Below, piece by piece: positions 26,513-34,924 of a stretch of 56,050 nucleotides of DNA. The notes beneath the pieces were generated by a model. The model made no database searches and was not told the origin of the DNA. It saw only the letters and a list, made by a program, of their open reading frames with translations. Both the position numbers and the translations under genes were made by a program. The stretch spans positions 1 to 56,050 of the forward strand of contig NZ_JADYVE010000022.1 of NCBI RefSeq assembly GCF_020193655.1. The letters run 5' to 3'. The stretch comes from Ensifer sp. IC3342 (GTDB taxonomy: Bacteria > Pseudomonadota > Alphaproteobacteria > Rhizobiales > Rhizobiaceae). Every line of letters begins with the position of its first letter. Within the stretch, counting starts at the first letter, position 1.

Positions 26513-27421
26513 TCAGGCCACTTTCTTGCTACGCTTGGCGAGCGCGTCGATGGCCTTGTTGATCGTGGAGACGACAAACTCACGTTCATCGCCCACCAAG
26601 GGCAGTCGGGGAGCTCGCGTCCATTCCGGCGCTCCGTAGACGAGATGTTCGCCAAGCTTGATGTACTGGACTAGCTTGACATGTGTGTCGAGGTGGAATG
26701 ACGGCGTCAGGACTTGATACAGTTCGCGCGCCTCCGCATACTTATTTTGAACGCAAAGGTTGAAGAGTTCCACGCACTCCGTCGGCCAAACATTCGTCAT
26801 TCCCGATACCCAACCGGTCACCCCGAGAGCCGAGCTTTCGACGATCAGGTCGTCGACGCCGCAGAAAACGCTAAAGCGATCGCCAAATTCAACATAAAGG
26901 TCAGTCACTCGCCGAATATCGCCGCTTTCTTCCTTGATGCAGACAATCTCCGGCGTGTCGATGAAGTGCTTGAGAACCTCGACCGTGCAGTCGACACCGT
27001 AGGCGATCGGATTGTTGTAGATCATGATTGGGAGTGCAGAGGCGCCAGCGATGGCCTTGTACCATTCTGCCGTTTCACGGACGTCGGTCTTGTACCCGAG
27101 GCTGGGGAACACCATCAGACCCTGGGCGCCGAACGACTCGTAAAGCTTCGCATTGGCCTTGGCACTTTCGAGTGTGACTTCGGCTAGGCCGGACAGCACC
27201 GGAACCCGGCCGGCCACGACGTCGACTGCGCCACGAATGATCTGTTCGCGCTCGCTGATCGATATTGACGCGTTTTCCCCAAGCATAGGGAGTACGATCA
27301 CACCAGAGACACCGGCCTTGACGAGGCGATCGATGCTGCTTTTTGTGGCTTCAAGGTCAACTCGGCCGTCCTTCGCCAGCTTCGTCGTTACGGCCGGGAA
27401 CACGCCCTTCCATTTTGCCAT
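26513..27421 (-). CDS. hypD: DHDPS-family enzyme, probable Delta1-pyrroline-4-hydroxy-2-carboxylate deaminase (HypD)
   Basis: A 302-residue class I aldolase-fold protein starting MAKWKGVFPAVTT. It has the Tyr of IMIYNNPIAYGV (near residue 134), the Schiff-base Lys of IVCIKEESGD (near residue 163), and GENASI in place of the usual GTTGE loop. In this family HypD removes water and ammonia from Delta1-pyrroline-4-hydroxy-2-carboxylate to give alpha-ketoglutarate semialdehyde. Neighbouring hypH and a divergent GntR regulator fit that role better than dihydrodipicolinate synthesis. The start ATG 27421 has gagagga upstream; a longer call to 27481 would run through the operator at 27451-27466. Other DHDPS-family lyases remain possible. 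Confidence 0.82.
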   Translation of the reverse strand: MAKWKGVFPAVTTKLAKDGRVDLEATKSSIDRLVKAGVSGVIVLPMLGENASISISEREQIIRGAVDVVAGRVPVLSGLAEVTLESAKANAKLYESFGAQGLMVFPSLGYKTDVRETAEWYKAIAGASALPIMIYNNPIAYGVDCTVEVLKHFIDTPEIVCIKEESGDIRRVTDLYVEFGDRFSVFCGVDDLIVESSALGVTGWVSGMTNVWPTECVELFNLCVQNKYAEARELYQVLTPSFHLDTHVKLVQYIKLGEHLVYGAPEWTRAPRLPLVGDEREFVVSTINKAIDALAKRSKKVA

Positions 27422-27450
27422 GATGTCAATCCTCTCTTTCCGACACCCAA

Positions 27451-27466
27451 CTGGATCCAATCTACA
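27451..27466 (-). promoter_or_regulatory. GGATCC-type operator before hypD (site A)
   Basis: ctggatccaatctaca lies 30 bp upstream of the hypD ATG and is identical over 16 bp to the sites before the S12 hydrolase and the amidotransferase operon. Here it is in reverse orientation relative to the gene it precedes, and no second GGATCC stands at +30. It sits in the divergent hypD/GntR promoter region. Confidence 0.7.
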
Positions 27467-27574
27467 TAAGCCAAGCGACATGTCCAGCTTTAATGTTGGA
27501 TAATTTTACGCTAGTGTGCGAATTATAAGCTGACGTTCCGCGTGTAGGGCGCGGAAATGCCATGGTTTTTGGGG

Positions 27575-27586
27575 TTTGGATCCAAC
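27575..27586. promoter_or_regulatory. GGATCC palindrome at the 5' end of the GntR gene (site G)
   Basis: tttggatccaac contains the palindrome TTGGATCCAA (27576-27585), 125 bp from the GGATCC of site A. It lies inside the longer possible reading frame of the GntR gene, which argues for the later ATG at 27598. It may let the regulator control its own gene, possibly by looping to site A. Confidence 0.55.
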
Positions 27587-27597
27587 AAGTGAACGAG

Positions 27598-28296
27598 ATG
27601 CTCGAACAAAAGAACCCGCGCTCAAAGTATCGCCTGAAACGACAGAGCCTGCCGGAGGCACTAGCTGACTCGTTGCGTGAACGAATTCTCAACGGCGAAT
27701 TCAAGGAAGGGGAGCCGCTTGTTCAGGAAGCGATCGCCGCTGAGTATGAATGCAGCCGAATGCCCGTGCGCGAGGCTTTTCGCCAACTGGAGGCGGCGGG
27801 GCTCATTGTCTCCAAGATTCACAAGGGCGCGGTCGTGACGACGCTGCCATCAGAACAGATCATGGAGCTCTTTGAGCTCCGCGCAATGCTGGAATGCGAC
27901 ATTCTCACCTACGCGCTCAGCCGAATGACGGACCATCATCTCGATATTTCCGAGCAGATTCTTGAGCAGCTGGAAGACGCCTATCACAAGCGCGACATAG
28001 CAAAGGTCGGCGCCTTGAACTGGGAGTTTCATCGCAGTCTCTACGTGCCAGCCGACCGCATTCAAACGTTGGCACTCATTCAGGGCATCAATGTCCAAAC
28101 TGACCGCTACATCAGGCTCCAACTGCTCTTAACGTCTGCGTTCGAAGAAGCAGAACAGGATCATCGCCAAATTCTAAATCTGTGCCGAAGCCGAGATACG
28201 AAGGTCGTCGAGTTCATGCGAGGGCACATCATCCGAGCTGGCCATAATCTTCTTGACGCTCTCAACACTCGGAAAATGAGCGGGACAGCAGTCTGA
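27598..28296 (+). CDS. GntR-family regulator (FCD), candidate HypR
   Basis: A 232-residue FCD-type GntR protein. The winged helix spans SLPEALADSLRERILNGEFKEGEPLV and CSRMPVREAFRQLEAAGLI, and the helical ligand domain runs from PSEQIMELFELRAMLECDIL with NWEFHRSLYVPADR. It is divergent from hypD, the usual place of the hydroxyproline regulator HypR. The frame is open from ATG 27562, but that start would put a probable operator (27576-27585) inside the coding region, so I prefer ATG 27598 (MLEQKNPRSKYRL). It is the best candidate to bind the repeated GGATCCAATCTACA sites between 27.4 and 50 kb, though nothing in the sequence proves the pairing. Confidence 0.85.
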   Translation: MLEQKNPRSKYRLKRQSLPEALADSLRERILNGEFKEGEPLVQEAIAAEYECSRMPVREAFRQLEAAGLIVSKIHKGAVVTTLPSEQIMELFELRAMLECDILTYALSRMTDHHLDISEQILEQLEDAYHKRDIAKVGALNWEFHRSLYVPADRIQTLALIQGINVQTDRYIRLQLLLTSAFEEAEQDHRQILNLCRSRDTKVVEFMRGHIIRAGHNLLDALNTRKMSGTAV

Positions 28297-28839
28297 CCGA
28301 AAATTCCCCCATACCCATATATCTATGTCTTCACGTCGGTCCGCGGACTGAAACGGCCAGGCAATTTGGGTGGCTTCCGGCACCGGCTGAAAAAGCTTTG
28401 GACTACCGGCCGCCAATGGGTCGTCAACGCGAGCCATGATGTTTCACGTGCTGAAGACGGATCGTATACAAGCCGACCCCTGGGTTAAGGGAGCGAGGTG
28501 AGGGTTCTTCGCACCAGCGACGCGGCAGGCGGCGGCGCTGAGACATCTGCTCTTCCGCGAAAAACGATGGGAATTCGCCCGTTAGATCTGACGCGATCGC
28601 AACAGGACAGACCCCACCGGGGTTGTCCTTAAAGCAGTGAACTCGGGCTGCATCGGCCTGGAAACCACTCAACGACTTACATAAACCGGCGGGCTCCCAC
28701 TGCAGTTCGCACCAGCGCTTTGCGAATTGGATCCATTCTACAAAACTTGACAACAGGGACCGTTATGAGTTTCATCCGATGCAAGCGTTCGCGAAGAACG
28801 TCAGCGACATCGCGCAATTAAAGTTGGAGAGGGAACAAA
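28297..28839. other. Non-coding 543-bp region with operator site E
   Basis: No gene with a recognisable family or ribosome site is visible; the reverse frame at 28424-28753 has atypical composition. At 28727-28752 it holds ttggatccattctaca followed 18 bp after GGATCC by TTGACA (28747-28752), one base closer than in other copies and with one mismatch. The promoter for the transporter operon probably starts here, leaving a leader of more than 150 bp. Confidence 0.6.
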
Positions 28840-28977
28840 ATGAACTGCAAACGGACGACAAGGGGTGACCGCCGCCCATCGACCGGATTCTCGGCAGGCC
28901 CGGTTGTAGCCTCTGCCATTTGTGCCTTCTTTAACTCGCCTGCGATGCCGTTCAGTTTTTACGCTGAGCAACTGTGA
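28840..28977 (+). CDS. 45-codon ORF before the ABC operon; possible binding-protein signal-peptide remnant
   Basis: ATG 28840 has a good ribosome site (ggagaggg, from 28827) and the frame ends at TGA 28977, 17 bp before the ATPase start. It has a basic start (MNCKRTTRGDRR) and then a hydrophobic, alanine-rich stretch (GPVVASAICAFF) like a Sec signal peptide. It could be a translated leader peptide, a tiny exported protein, or the stub of a deleted solute-binding protein. No similarity is claimed. Confidence 0.35.
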   Translation: MNCKRTTRGDRRPSTGFSAGPVVASAICAFFNSPAMPFSFYAEQL

Positions 28978-28993
28978 AATGGGAGAAAACAAG

Positions 28994-30646
28994 ATGAGCG
29001 CGAAGCAGCTGACGTCAGAAATTCTGCGCATGGACAACCTCGTCATAACTGCCAGCTCTTATGGGGCTCGTCAAACGATTCCGATTGTCAAAGGGATCAG
29101 TCTTTCGTTGAAACGAGGCGAGGTTGTTGGGCTGATAGGTGAGTCCGGTGCCGGCAAGTCGACGATCGGCCTGGCCGCGCTGGGATACACTCGTCCAGGG
29201 TCCACCATCGCCGGTGGGGAAATTTTGTTCGATGGGGTCGATATTCGAAGGCTGAGTGCAGCCGAACGACGCAAGTTGCGGGGGCACCGGGTGGCTTACA
29301 TCGCTCAAAGCGCGGCAGCATCGTTCAATCCCGCGATGCGCCTCGATAAACAAGTTTGCGAAGCTCCGGTTCGCCACGGGTTGTGCGGTTTCGAGGAGGC
29401 AAAGACTCAAGCCGTCCAACTCTACCGCGAGTTGGATCTTCCCATGCCAGAAACGTTCGGGAGCCGGTATCCACATCAGGCTTCTGGAGGTCAATTACAG
29501 CGGGCCATGGCGGCCATGGCCATGTCGTGCCGTCCGGACATTCTTGTTCTCGATGAGCCTACAACAGCTTTGGATGTAACAACGCAGATAGAGGTGTTGG
29601 CTTCAATTCGTAAATTGATCCGCGAACACCAGACGGCGGGGCTATACATCACGCACGATCTCGCCGTCGTCGCTCAAATCGCGGATCGTATCATAGTCCT
29701 TCGCAACGGCAGCGTTGTCGAAGAGGGAGATACAGAACAAATCCTGAACCGCCCGCGCGCCGAATATACGCAAGCTCTGGTTTCCACCCATTCAAAAGGT
29801 GTCAAGGCCAGCGGTGCAGCAGACACCAGAGAAGTGCCCGTGCTGGAATTAAGCAAGGTCTCCGCGCGCTACGCGAAGGCGGTTCGCGTGGTGGAGAATG
29901 TCGACCTTTCTGTCAGAAAGGGTGAGACGGTTGCCATCGTGGGGGAATCTGGTTCCGGAAAAAGTACGTTGGCCCGAGTCATCACGGGGCTCCTTCCGCG
30001 CGAAGCTGGTCAAATACTTTACAACGGGGTCCAACTCCCGCCGACGCTCACTGCGCGCAGCACGGACCTCCTGCGCCGCATTCAGCTGATTTATCAAATG
30101 CCCGACGTAGCACTCAATCCGCGGCAGAGGGTCAGCGAGATCATTGGCCGTCCGCTTCAGTTTTACTTAGGGCTCACCGGTGCCGCATTGCGCGAGAGAA
30201 TCGCCGAACTCCTGAACGATATCAATCTCTCCCCTGACTATGCCGAGCGCTTTCCCGGACAGCTCTCGGGTGGCCAAAAACAGAGGATCTGCATTGCGCG
30301 TGCGCTGGCCGCTGAACCCGACCTGATAATTTGCGATGAGGTTACGTCCGCGCTCGACCCATTGGTCGCCGAAGGGATCCTGGATCTTCTTGCCTCGCTC
30401 CAACAAACGCGGGGATACGCTTATATGTTCATAACGCATGATCTTGGGGTTGTTCGGCGCATTGCCGACCGCGTGGCCGTGATGCTCAAGGGTAATATTG
30501 TGGCACAAGGATCGCTCGCGGAGGTTTTCTCGCAGCCATGTCACCCGTACACCGAGCGGCTGCTTGCGTCTGTGCCTGAGATGGACACGCACTGGCTAGA
30601 CCGGCTCCTGGCAAATCGAGGTCGTTCGCACCTAGAGTCAGCGTGA
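28994..30646 (+). CDS. Dipeptide/oligopeptide ABC transporter, fused double ATPase (system 1)
   Basis: A 550-residue protein with two ABC domains, a fusion of DppD- and DppF-type subunits. First domain: Walker A GESGAGKST, signature SGGQLQRAM, Walker B DILVLDEPTTALDV. Second domain: Walker A GESGSGKST, signature LSGGQKQRICIARAL, Walker B LIICDEVTSALDP. The second signature is canonical, while the first has QASGGQLQ in place of LSGGQ. The start ATG 28994 has gggaga 7 bp upstream. The operon continues with an S12 hydrolase, a Tat-type binding protein and two permeases, making a complete importer. Operator site E is ~265 bp upstream. Confidence 0.92.
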   Translation: MSAKQLTSEILRMDNLVITASSYGARQTIPIVKGISLSLKRGEVVGLIGESGAGKSTIGLAALGYTRPGSTIAGGEILFDGVDIRRLSAAERRKLRGHRVAYIAQSAAASFNPAMRLDKQVCEAPVRHGLCGFEEAKTQAVQLYRELDLPMPETFGSRYPHQASGGQLQRAMAAMAMSCRPDILVLDEPTTALDVTTQIEVLASIRKLIREHQTAGLYITHDLAVVAQIADRIIVLRNGSVVEEGDTEQILNRPRAEYTQALVSTHSKGVKASGAADTREVPVLELSKVSARYAKAVRVVENVDLSVRKGETVAIVGESGSGKSTLARVITGLLPREAGQILYNGVQLPPTLTARSTDLLRRIQLIYQMPDVALNPRQRVSEIIGRPLQFYLGLTGAALRERIAELLNDINLSPDYAERFPGQLSGGQKQRICIARALAAEPDLIICDEVTSALDPLVAEGILDLLASLQQTRGYAYMFITHDLGVVRRIADRVAVMLKGNIVAQGSLAEVFSQPCHPYTERLLASVPEMDTHWLDRLLANRGRSHLESA

Positions 30647-30700
30647 GATCAATGTGGATGGGCTAATCCTCCGTGCTTAACAATACTGTCGCCTTTTGCA

Positions 30701-30750
30701 CTGGATCCAATCTACATTATGTTGACAATATTGGATCCAGTGGATTAGGT
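30701..30750 (+). promoter_or_regulatory. Duplex GGATCC operator over the S12-hydrolase promoter (site B)
   Basis: ctggatccaatctaca (30701-30716), TTGACA at 30722-30727, and a second palindrome ttggatccag (30731-30740). The two GGATCC centres are 30 bp apart, about three helical turns. TTGACA is a consensus -35 box; 17 bp later a weak -10 (ttaggt, 30745-30750) leads to the ATG at 30775. A protein on both sites would sit over the -35/-10 spacer and block transcription. Confidence 0.75.
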
Positions 30751-30774
30751 AAATGCACACCATGGAGAAGAGAT

Positions 30775-32178
30775 ATGAGTGGGAATTTTCCCGAAATGGC
30801 ATCTTGGCTTGCTGACGCCATTGCTCGGCACAATGTGGCAGGCGCCAGCGTCGCCCTCTATCAAAACGGAAGCTTAACAACCGCCGCGGCAGGCAGCGCA
30901 AATCTGTCAATTGGGGCGGAGCTCACTTCCGATACGCTGATGCAGATTGGTTCGGTTACAAAGATAATCAACGCAACAATCATCATGCAGTTGGTGGATG
31001 AGGGGCTGCTGAGTTTGTCGGACCCGATCGCAAAGCATTTGCCCGACTTCCGCTTAGAAGATCCCGCCGCTGCCGAGAAGATCACTGTCCGAATGCTGGT
31101 TAATCACACGTCCGGCATTGACGGCGATATCACCGCGGATCACGGGCATGATGAAGAAACTATCGAGAAAACTATTGCACGCATGGTAACGACCCGGCTC
31201 CTCTTTGAGCCTGGCACAGACTGCTCTTATAGCAACGCGGCAATCGTGGTTGCGGGTCACATAGCCGAGAAAGTCACCGGAAAGAGCTGGTATGATCTCG
31301 TGAAATCACGAATTTTCAAGCCGCTCGGGCTGCCCAATTCGGCTGTTCTGCCAGAAGATGCCATGCTGTTTAGGACGAGTGTCGGACACTTTGTCGATCG
31401 TGCTACGCGCGTGCTCAAACGATCCTCACACGTGTTCCTGCCGCTTGGCTACGCGCCTGCAGGGCCGACCACCATGATGAGCGCAGCGGATCTTGTGACT
31501 TTTGCTCGCGCCCATCTGGCGGATGGACTGGCGCCGAATGGCACAAGAATTCTCTCCCCTGAGAGCGCTCGACTTATGAGACTTACCACTGAGTCCCGTA
31601 TCGGCATGGCCCCACACGGGGTCGGACTCGGATGGATGGTTTTCGGCAATGATGTCTTCGGTCATGGGGGAGGGGGGCCGGGCATCGTCGCAAGGCTCTA
31701 TATCTCTCCTCGCCATCAACTTGCCCTGGCTGTGCTCACGAACTCAGACAATGGTGGCAAGCTCATCGAAGAGTTGTCTTCGACCATCCTCAGAGACTGT
31801 TGTGACCTGGAGATCGGAGAGCCGCAACGAAAGGCTTCGCCTGCAGACGCGGAAATCGATCTGTTCGGATACGCTGGCCGCTACGAAGACAGTTGGATGG
31901 TCTACGACGTCGGAAAGGAGGCTGATACCCTGACCCTTTCGACCCGCACAAAGATAGCTTGCTACGATTGCATTAGTACCGCCCCCACCGATGCCGCGCC
32001 GTTACGGCCGCTGGGCGAGGATTTGTTTGTGCTCACTCCGACCGAGCAGCAGCGGGTCGCCAACAGGGATTTTTTTCCCGAGACGGGTGATGTCTTTGTA
32101 GCATTCCGCAATCGCGACCAGGATGGCCATTTTCAGAATCTGGCCAATGGAATCAGGCTCTACGGACGTACTGCGTAG
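30775..32178 (+). CDS. S12-family serine hydrolase (beta-lactamase / D-aminopeptidase-like)
   Basis: A 467-residue penicillin-binding-fold hydrolase. The nucleophile motif SVTK (Ser60, Lys63), the YSN motif (Tyr152) and a HGGGG segment replacing KTG are all present, followed by a ~110-residue C-terminal beta domain. No signal peptide is seen, so it is probably cytoplasmic. Family members hydrolyse D-amino-acid peptides, esters or lactams. Its place inside a peptide-transport operon, with D-amino-acid dehydrogenases nearby, makes a D-peptidase role attractive but unproven. The start ATG 30775 has ggag 7 bp upstream; the longer frame to 30673 would cover operator site B and is rejected. It has its own promoter. 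Confidence 0.85.
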   Translation: MSGNFPEMASWLADAIARHNVAGASVALYQNGSLTTAAAGSANLSIGAELTSDTLMQIGSVTKIINATIIMQLVDEGLLSLSDPIAKHLPDFRLEDPAAAEKITVRMLVNHTSGIDGDITADHGHDEETIEKTIARMVTTRLLFEPGTDCSYSNAAIVVAGHIAEKVTGKSWYDLVKSRIFKPLGLPNSAVLPEDAMLFRTSVGHFVDRATRVLKRSSHVFLPLGYAPAGPTTMMSAADLVTFARAHLADGLAPNGTRILSPESARLMRLTTESRIGMAPHGVGLGWMVFGNDVFGHGGGGPGIVARLYISPRHQLALAVLTNSDNGGKLIEELSSTILRDCCDLEIGEPQRKASPADAEIDLFGYAGRYEDSWMVYDVGKEADTLTLSTRTKIACYDCISTAPTDAAPLRPLGEDLFVLTPTEQQRVANRDFFPETGDVFVAFRNRDQDGHFQNLANGIRLYGRTA

Positions 32179-32180
32179 CT

Positions 32181-32203
32181 GGCGAGCATCGTTATCGCTT
32201 GCC
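32181..32203 (+). terminator. Intercistronic hairpin after the S12 hydrolase
   Basis: ggcgagc (32181-32187) pairs with gcttgcc (32197-32203) with one G-U pair and a 9-nt loop, right after the stop codon. There is no T tract, so it is more likely to stabilise or attenuate than to terminate fully. Confidence 0.35.
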
Positions 32204-32275
32204 CGCCGCCTTTCCGTAACCGCAGCCCTGCAACTCTTTTCAACGTTCAACAATCAGCAAAATGGGGACTAAGCC

Positions 32276-33835
32276 ATGACTTCGAAGATCAAATTTCCTG
32301 GCTCCATCATCACAAGGCGCGACCTTCTTGCTCAATCTGCAGCTGTCGGTGTCGGGGCAGCAGTGGGCCTGCCATTGTGGTCTTCTCGCGCAGCAGCGGA
32401 AACACCGCGCCGGGGTGGAAAATTGATCGTGGGCGTGAAAGGCGGATCTTCAAGCGACTCTTTGGACCCGACGCTTATACCTTCGCAGGCCGCAGCCTAT
32501 CTGACCTACCAATATGGAAGCTGGCTGATTGAACGTTCACCCGAGGGGGAACTGAGGGGAGAGCTTGCAGAGAGTTGGGAGCCCCTGGAGGGCGGCAAAC
32601 GGTGGGTCATCAAACTGAGACAGGGAGTGAAGTTCCACAACGGGAAAGATTTTACAGCGGCGGACATGGTCTACTCGCTTAACCGCCACCGCGGCCCCGA
32701 CACCAAATCACCCGCGGTGTCGCTCATGAAATCGATCGATGACATCACAGCCGACAATCCCTATCAACTGACGATTTCTCTGAAGGAACCGGATGTCAGT
32801 CTGCCGTATCTGATCGCGTATATTCACTTGGTAGCTCAGCCTAAGGACGAGAACCCCGCAAGCGCAATCGGGACGGGGCCCTTTATCCTTGATAAGGCAG
32901 AACCGGGTAAAAGATATACGTTCCACCGAAACCCTGATTATTTCAAACCCAACAGCGTCTGGTTTGACGAGCTCGAGGTTCTCGTGATTAACGACGACAC
33001 CGCTCGCATTTCGGCCCTGCTGTCTGGTAGCGTCCACATCATCGGCGAGGTTCCTCCAAACTTGGTGCCGAACCTCAAGAACGTTCCGAATATCAACATC
33101 TCGAGTTCCCCAAACTCCAGGTTCTATTACTTCGTTATGCGCGTCGATCAACCTCCCTTCGACAATCCAGATCTGCGATTGGCTTTGAAGTATGCTGTTG
33201 ACCGTGAGGCAATCCTCAACAATGTCGCTCCCGGCTACGGCGAAATTGGAAACGATACGCCCATCAACTCGGTGTTCCCGTTCTACTCGAACGACATTCC
33301 GAAACATTCCTATGACATCGAGAAAGCCAAATATTACTACAAGCGATCCGGGCACAGCGGTCCAATTGTGCTCCATACAGCTGAAGTGTTCCCGGGCGCG
33401 GTGGATATGTCCGTGATCTTCCAGCAGAGTGCCGCAAAAGCTGGCATTACCTTGGAACTAAAGCGAGAGCCGGTAGACGGCTACTGGGATAATGTTTGGA
33501 TAAAAGCGCCGTTCTGCGTCTCCTATTGGGGCAGCCTCACCACCGAGGATCAAGCATTCTCGATGCCGTTTGCAAGCGGCGCGCCCTGGAATGACGCCCA
33601 CTGGGAGCGACCGGAGTTTGACAAGTTGCTCGCGAAAGCACGCGGGGAGCTCGATCCAAAAGCCCGCAAAGCCATTTATCGGGAGGCGGCAATGATGGTC
33701 CATGATGACGGGGGCCATATAACCGTGATGTTCACTTACGACATCCAGGCCATGTCCAACAAAATTCAAGGTTATACCATTTTCCCGTTCGGGGAGGACG
33801 CGAGGAACACCCAAACCTGCTGGTTTGCAGCCTAA
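32276..33835 (+). CDS. Peptide ABC transporter substrate-binding protein (SBP_bac_5), Tat-type signal
   Basis: A 519-residue periplasmic binding protein of the DppA/OppA family. The N-terminus (ITRRDLLAQSAAVGVGAAVG) is a twin-arginine signal, so it should be exported folded. Family marks are PTLIPSQAAAYLTYQYGS, LRQGVKFHNGKDFTAADMVYSLNRH, GTGPFILDKAEPGKRY, RNPDYF and LALKYAVDREAIL. It differs clearly from the two Sec-type binding proteins further right and so probably has its own ligand range. It belongs with the ATPase at 29.0 kb and the permeases at 33.9 and 34.9 kb. A strong hairpin follows its stop. Confidence 0.92.
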   Translation: MTSKIKFPGSIITRRDLLAQSAAVGVGAAVGLPLWSSRAAAETPRRGGKLIVGVKGGSSSDSLDPTLIPSQAAAYLTYQYGSWLIERSPEGELRGELAESWEPLEGGKRWVIKLRQGVKFHNGKDFTAADMVYSLNRHRGPDTKSPAVSLMKSIDDITADNPYQLTISLKEPDVSLPYLIAYIHLVAQPKDENPASAIGTGPFILDKAEPGKRYTFHRNPDYFKPNSVWFDELEVLVINDDTARISALLSGSVHIIGEVPPNLVPNLKNVPNINISSSPNSRFYYFVMRVDQPPFDNPDLRLALKYAVDREAILNNVAPGYGEIGNDTPINSVFPFYSNDIPKHSYDIEKAKYYYKRSGHSGPIVLHTAEVFPGAVDMSVIFQQSAAKAGITLELKREPVDGYWDNVWIKAPFCVSYWGSLTTEDQAFSMPFASGAPWNDAHWERPEFDKLLAKARGELDPKARKAIYREAAMMVHDDGGHITVMFTYDIQAMSNKIQGYTIFPFGEDARNTQTCWFAA

Positions 33836-33847
33836 AAAGAAGAGGAA

Positions 33848-33877
33848 GAGACCTACGGCTATTTGGCCGTGGGTCTC
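33848..33877 (+). terminator. Strong 12-bp hairpin between binding protein and permease genes
   Basis: GAGACCTACGGC (33848-33859) pairs with GCCGTGGGTCTC (33866-33877), 12 bp with one G-U and a 6-nt loop. No T run follows. In ABC operons such hairpins protect the upstream binding-protein message and lower permease expression, which fits its place 12 bp after the binding-protein stop. Confidence 0.6.
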
Positions 33878-33908
33878 CCCACAAATCCAAGCAAGGGAGG
33901 GGCGAGAA

Positions 33909-34913
33909 ATGGACTCAACTAAATTGGCCATGGGAGGGGTTCCTGAAACCCGGATTGGTCGCTCAACTGTCTTGATCGTTCTCAAGCGTCTCGGTGTAGG
34001 CGTACTCACATTGTGGGCTGTATCGGTCCTGATATTTGCAAGCACGGAGATTCTGCCGGGGGATGTGGCCAGTGCAATCTTAGGGCGCAACAAAACCCCT
34101 GAGGCAGAACTGGCAATTCGCCACACGCTCGGTCTCGATCGCCCCGTTCCAGTGCGCTACTTCGACTGGCTATCGCGGTTTGTGCAAGGTGATATCGGCA
34201 AATCGCTGGTAAACCAACGAGATATCGGTCCTGAAATCCGCGAGCGATTGGGCAACACGTTTTTCCTGGCTACCGTTGCCGCCGGAATTTCAGTTCCACT
34301 TTCAATTTTCTTAGGCTTGTTAGCAGCAGTTTGGCAAAACAGCATCTTTGACCGGGCCATCAATACACTCTCTCTGCTGACTATATCAGTGCCGGAATTT
34401 TTTGTCGGTTATGTGTTGATCATCGTATTCTCGGTCAAGCTTGGGTGGTTTCCTAGCCTGGCGATGATGAATGACGATATGTCGTACCTTCAACGCCTTT
34501 ATGCTATATCTCTGCCAGTCTCCACGCTTGTGTTGGTAGTGCTGGCTCACATGATGCGGCTAACGCGAGCCGCAGTGATCAACATACTGTCGAGACCCTT
34601 CATCGAAATGGCACTCCTAAAAGGCATACCGCGCTGGAGGATTGTCATTGAACATGCGGTTCCAAATGCCCTCGCTCCTATCATCAGTGTTGTAGCAGTA
34701 AACCTTGCGTGGTTGATCGTCGGCGTCGTTGTTGTCGAGGTCGTTTTCGTTTTTCCTGGCATGGGGCAACTAATGGTCGACGCAGTCGCTAACCGCGACG
34801 TCCCAGTCGTGCAAACGTGCGGTTTAATCTTCGCTGCCGTCTATGTCGGGCTCAACATGATCGCTGATACACTCGGGATTCTAAGCAATCCGCGACTTCG
34901 GCACGCCCGGTAA
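33909..34913 (+). CDS. Peptide ABC transporter permease, DppB type (system 1)
   Basis: A 334-residue inner-membrane permease with about six hydrophobic segments. It carries the DppB N-terminal block VLKRLGVGVLTLWAVSVLIF, the loop GDVASAILGRNKTPEAELA and the EAA-loop region RPFIEMALLKGIPRWRIVIEHAVPNALAP that contacts the ATPase. The start ATG 33909 has gggagggg upstream. The longer frame from 33825 would overlap the preceding gene and its hairpin and is rejected. It ends 11 bp before the DppC-type permease. Confidence 0.92.
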   Translation: MDSTKLAMGGVPETRIGRSTVLIVLKRLGVGVLTLWAVSVLIFASTEILPGDVASAILGRNKTPEAELAIRHTLGLDRPVPVRYFDWLSRFVQGDIGKSLVNQRDIGPEIRERLGNTFFLATVAAGISVPLSIFLGLLAAVWQNSIFDRAINTLSLLTISVPEFFVGYVLIIVFSVKLGWFPSLAMMNDDMSYLQRLYAISLPVSTLVLVVLAHMMRLTRAAVINILSRPFIEMALLKGIPRWRIVIEHAVPNALAPIISVVAVNLAWLIVGVVVVEVVFVFPGMGQLMVDAVANRDVPVVQTCGLIFAAVYVGLNMIADTLGILSNPRLRHAR

Positions 34914-34924
34914 GGAGAGGAACG

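Noticed and set aside
28424..28753. Reverse frame upstream of transporter 1
   Set aside because: It spans operator site E, lacks a ribosome site and has no recognisable sequence.
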